A stretch of 64,000 bases of DNA from Verrucomicrobiota bacterium (GTDB lineage: Bacteria; Verrucomicrobiota; Kiritimatiellia; RFP12; UBA1067). The notes beneath the pieces are model-generated. The model saw only the letters and a list, made by a program, of their open reading frames with translations, had not been told where the DNA came from and ran no database searches. The DNA lies in assembly GCA_023269675.1 (NCBI GenBank), contig JAHFSX010000013.1, positions 62,001-126,000 on the forward strand, in the 5' to 3' direction. Made by a program: the position numbers and the translations under genes. Shown piece after piece: positions 63,119-64,000 of this stretch. Within the stretch, counting starts at the first letter, position 1, and each line of letters starts with the position of its first letter.

Positions 63119-64000
63119 TCACATCCCCGCGCGGATGATCAGAGCCAGGCCGGCCACGAACAGCGCGAACATCGCGAGGTTGAGCCTGTGCGCCAGCTTC
63201 GGCGCGCCTTTAAACTCCTTCCAGATCAGGATGCCCCAGAGCGCCGCCACCAGCGTCGCGCCCTGCCCCAGACCGTAGGAGATCGCCGGCCCGGCCTTGC
63301 CCGCGGCCACGAGGTTGATGGCGTTGCCCAACCCCCAGATCAGCCCGCCGAGGATGCCCACGAAGTGGATCGGCAGCCCGCCTCTGAAGTAGGCGCCGAT
63401 CCTCACCGGCGCGCCCGCCACCGGCTTTTTCATGGCGATGGTGTTGAAAACGAAGGTGCTGGCGAAGATGCCGCACGCGAAGACGAAGAAGGCCGAATAC
63501 GGCGTCATCTTGCCCGCCGCCGGCGCCACGAAGTTCATGTCCATCGAGGCCGCGACGAAGCGGTAGAAGAAGGCCATGAGCACGCCGCAGACCACCGAGA
63601 GCACGATGCCCTTCACCGGCACCTTCTTGCCGACCGTCTCCTTGAGCTTGTAGGCGTAGGCGTTCATCAGGATCGCGACGCCGATCAGCGCCACGCCGCC
63701 GAACAGCAGCGCGGGGTTCCCTTTCGGGTCGCCGACGTAGTTCACGACCACGCCGAGCACCAGGGCGAGACCGATGCCCACCGGAAAGGCCACCGACATG
63801 CCCGCGATCGAGATCGCCGCCGAGAGCAGGATGTTCGCGGCGTTGAACACGATCCCGCCGAGGAACGCGCTGCCCAGATTACCCGCCGACGCCTGCCGCA
63901 GATCCGGCAGGAAGCTCCGCCCCTGCTCGCCGACGCTGCCGAGCGTCAGCCCGGAGACGATGGCGAACAGCAGCACGCCGATCACGTAATCCCAGTAGAA
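63119..64000 (-). CDS. DMT/GRP-family sugar permease (5' end outside window)
   Basis: The open frame continues through the right edge and starts beyond it, so at least 293 residues are seen. The residues FYWDYVIGVLLFA and VAFPVGIGLALVLG and about nine hydrophobic helices match the glucose/ribose-porter-type group within the drug/metabolite transporter superfamily, often annotated as RhaT- or multidrug-like in Bacteroidota. Sugar uptake is plausible beside a xylanase, but the substrate is unknown. It is transcribed in the same direction as the GH10 gene downstream of it, across the repeat cluster. Confidence 0.8.
   Translation of the reverse strand, partial: FYWDYVIGVLLFAIVSGLTLGSVGEQGRSFLPDLRQASAGNLGSAFLGGIVFNAANILLSAAISIAGMSVAFPVGIGLALVLGVVVNYVGDPKGNPALLFGGVALIGVAILMNAYAYKLKETVGKKVPVKGIVLSVVCGVLMAFFYRFVAASMDMNFVAPAAGKMTPYSAFFVFACGIFASTFVFNTIAMKKPVAGAPVRIGAYFRGGLPIHFVGILGGLIWGLGNAINLVAAGKAGPAISYGLGQGATLVAALWGILIWKEFKGAPKLAHRLNLAMFALFVAGLALIIRAGM

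Noticed and set aside
63119..64000. Naming the permease as rhamnose transporter RhaT
   Set aside because: The helices match the wider DMT/GRP sugar-permease group better. The name would overstate the evidence, although rhamnosidases lie nearby.

Overview
The window reads as a stretch of a GC-rich bacterial chromosome, most likely from the PVC superphylum and probably Kiritimatiellota (or nearby Verrucomicrobiota/Lentisphaerota). I infer this from gene content only: secreted polysaccharide-degrading enzymes, several LamG-like and 'autotransporter-associated repeat' surface proteins, sialate O-acetylesterases, PPDK, futalosine-type menaquinone synthesis and abundant palindromic repeats. No rRNA or tRNA gene, CRISPR array, prophage or transposase gene was recognised.

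Layout. (1) 1-9360: a minus-strand esterase operon (LamG protein running off the left edge, alpha/beta hydrolase, two sialate O-acetylesterase-like proteins), diverging from a GH97 glycosidase. (2) 9704-14725: a giant surface protein with four copies of a roughly 300-residue LamG-like module. (3) 14914-25724: housekeeping genes (PPDK, AsnS, a SWIM/SNF2 helicase, an HDOD protein, release factor RF3), with two copies of a 270-290 bp MITE-like element upstream of asnS and prfC. (4) 25762-33393: a compact futalosine menaquinone operon whose six reading frames overlap by 4-8 bases. It encodes eight activities, because two genes are fusions (MqnB-MqnP and MqnE-MqnC). An amidohydrolase and a GNAT protein lie upstream. 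(5) 36470-40328: a cell-wall amidase and a GH127 beta-L-arabinofuranosidase, then an isolated lower-GC hypothetical gene. (6) 41563-55607: a minus-strand block for polysaccharide breakdown and surface functions: a second repeat-module protein, a GH2, a GH106-like rhamnosidase and a tandem FAD-dependent protein. (7) 55735-64000: a GT2 glycosyltransferase, UvrB, an iron alcohol dehydrogenase, a HAD phosphatase, a GH10 xylanase and a partial sugar permease.

How it works together. Secreted esterases would remove acyl groups, and GH2, GH10, GH97, GH106 and GH127 enzymes would trim galactosyl/arabinosyl/rhamnosyl/xylosyl material, as expected for degrading pectin-like or hemicellulosic plant or algal polysaccharides. 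The permease could import products. PPDK and the alcohol dehydrogenase fit fermentative carbon flow, while the menaquinone operon implies an anaerobic or respiratory electron-transfer chain.

The most noteworthy observations are the fused, translationally coupled menaquinone operon; the MITE-like element with 9-bp target duplications; three-hairpin REP-like elements with complementary loops, one of them inside a coding sequence; and a palindrome family confined here to gaps between convergent genes. All functional calls come from reading motifs by eye; no database search was run.
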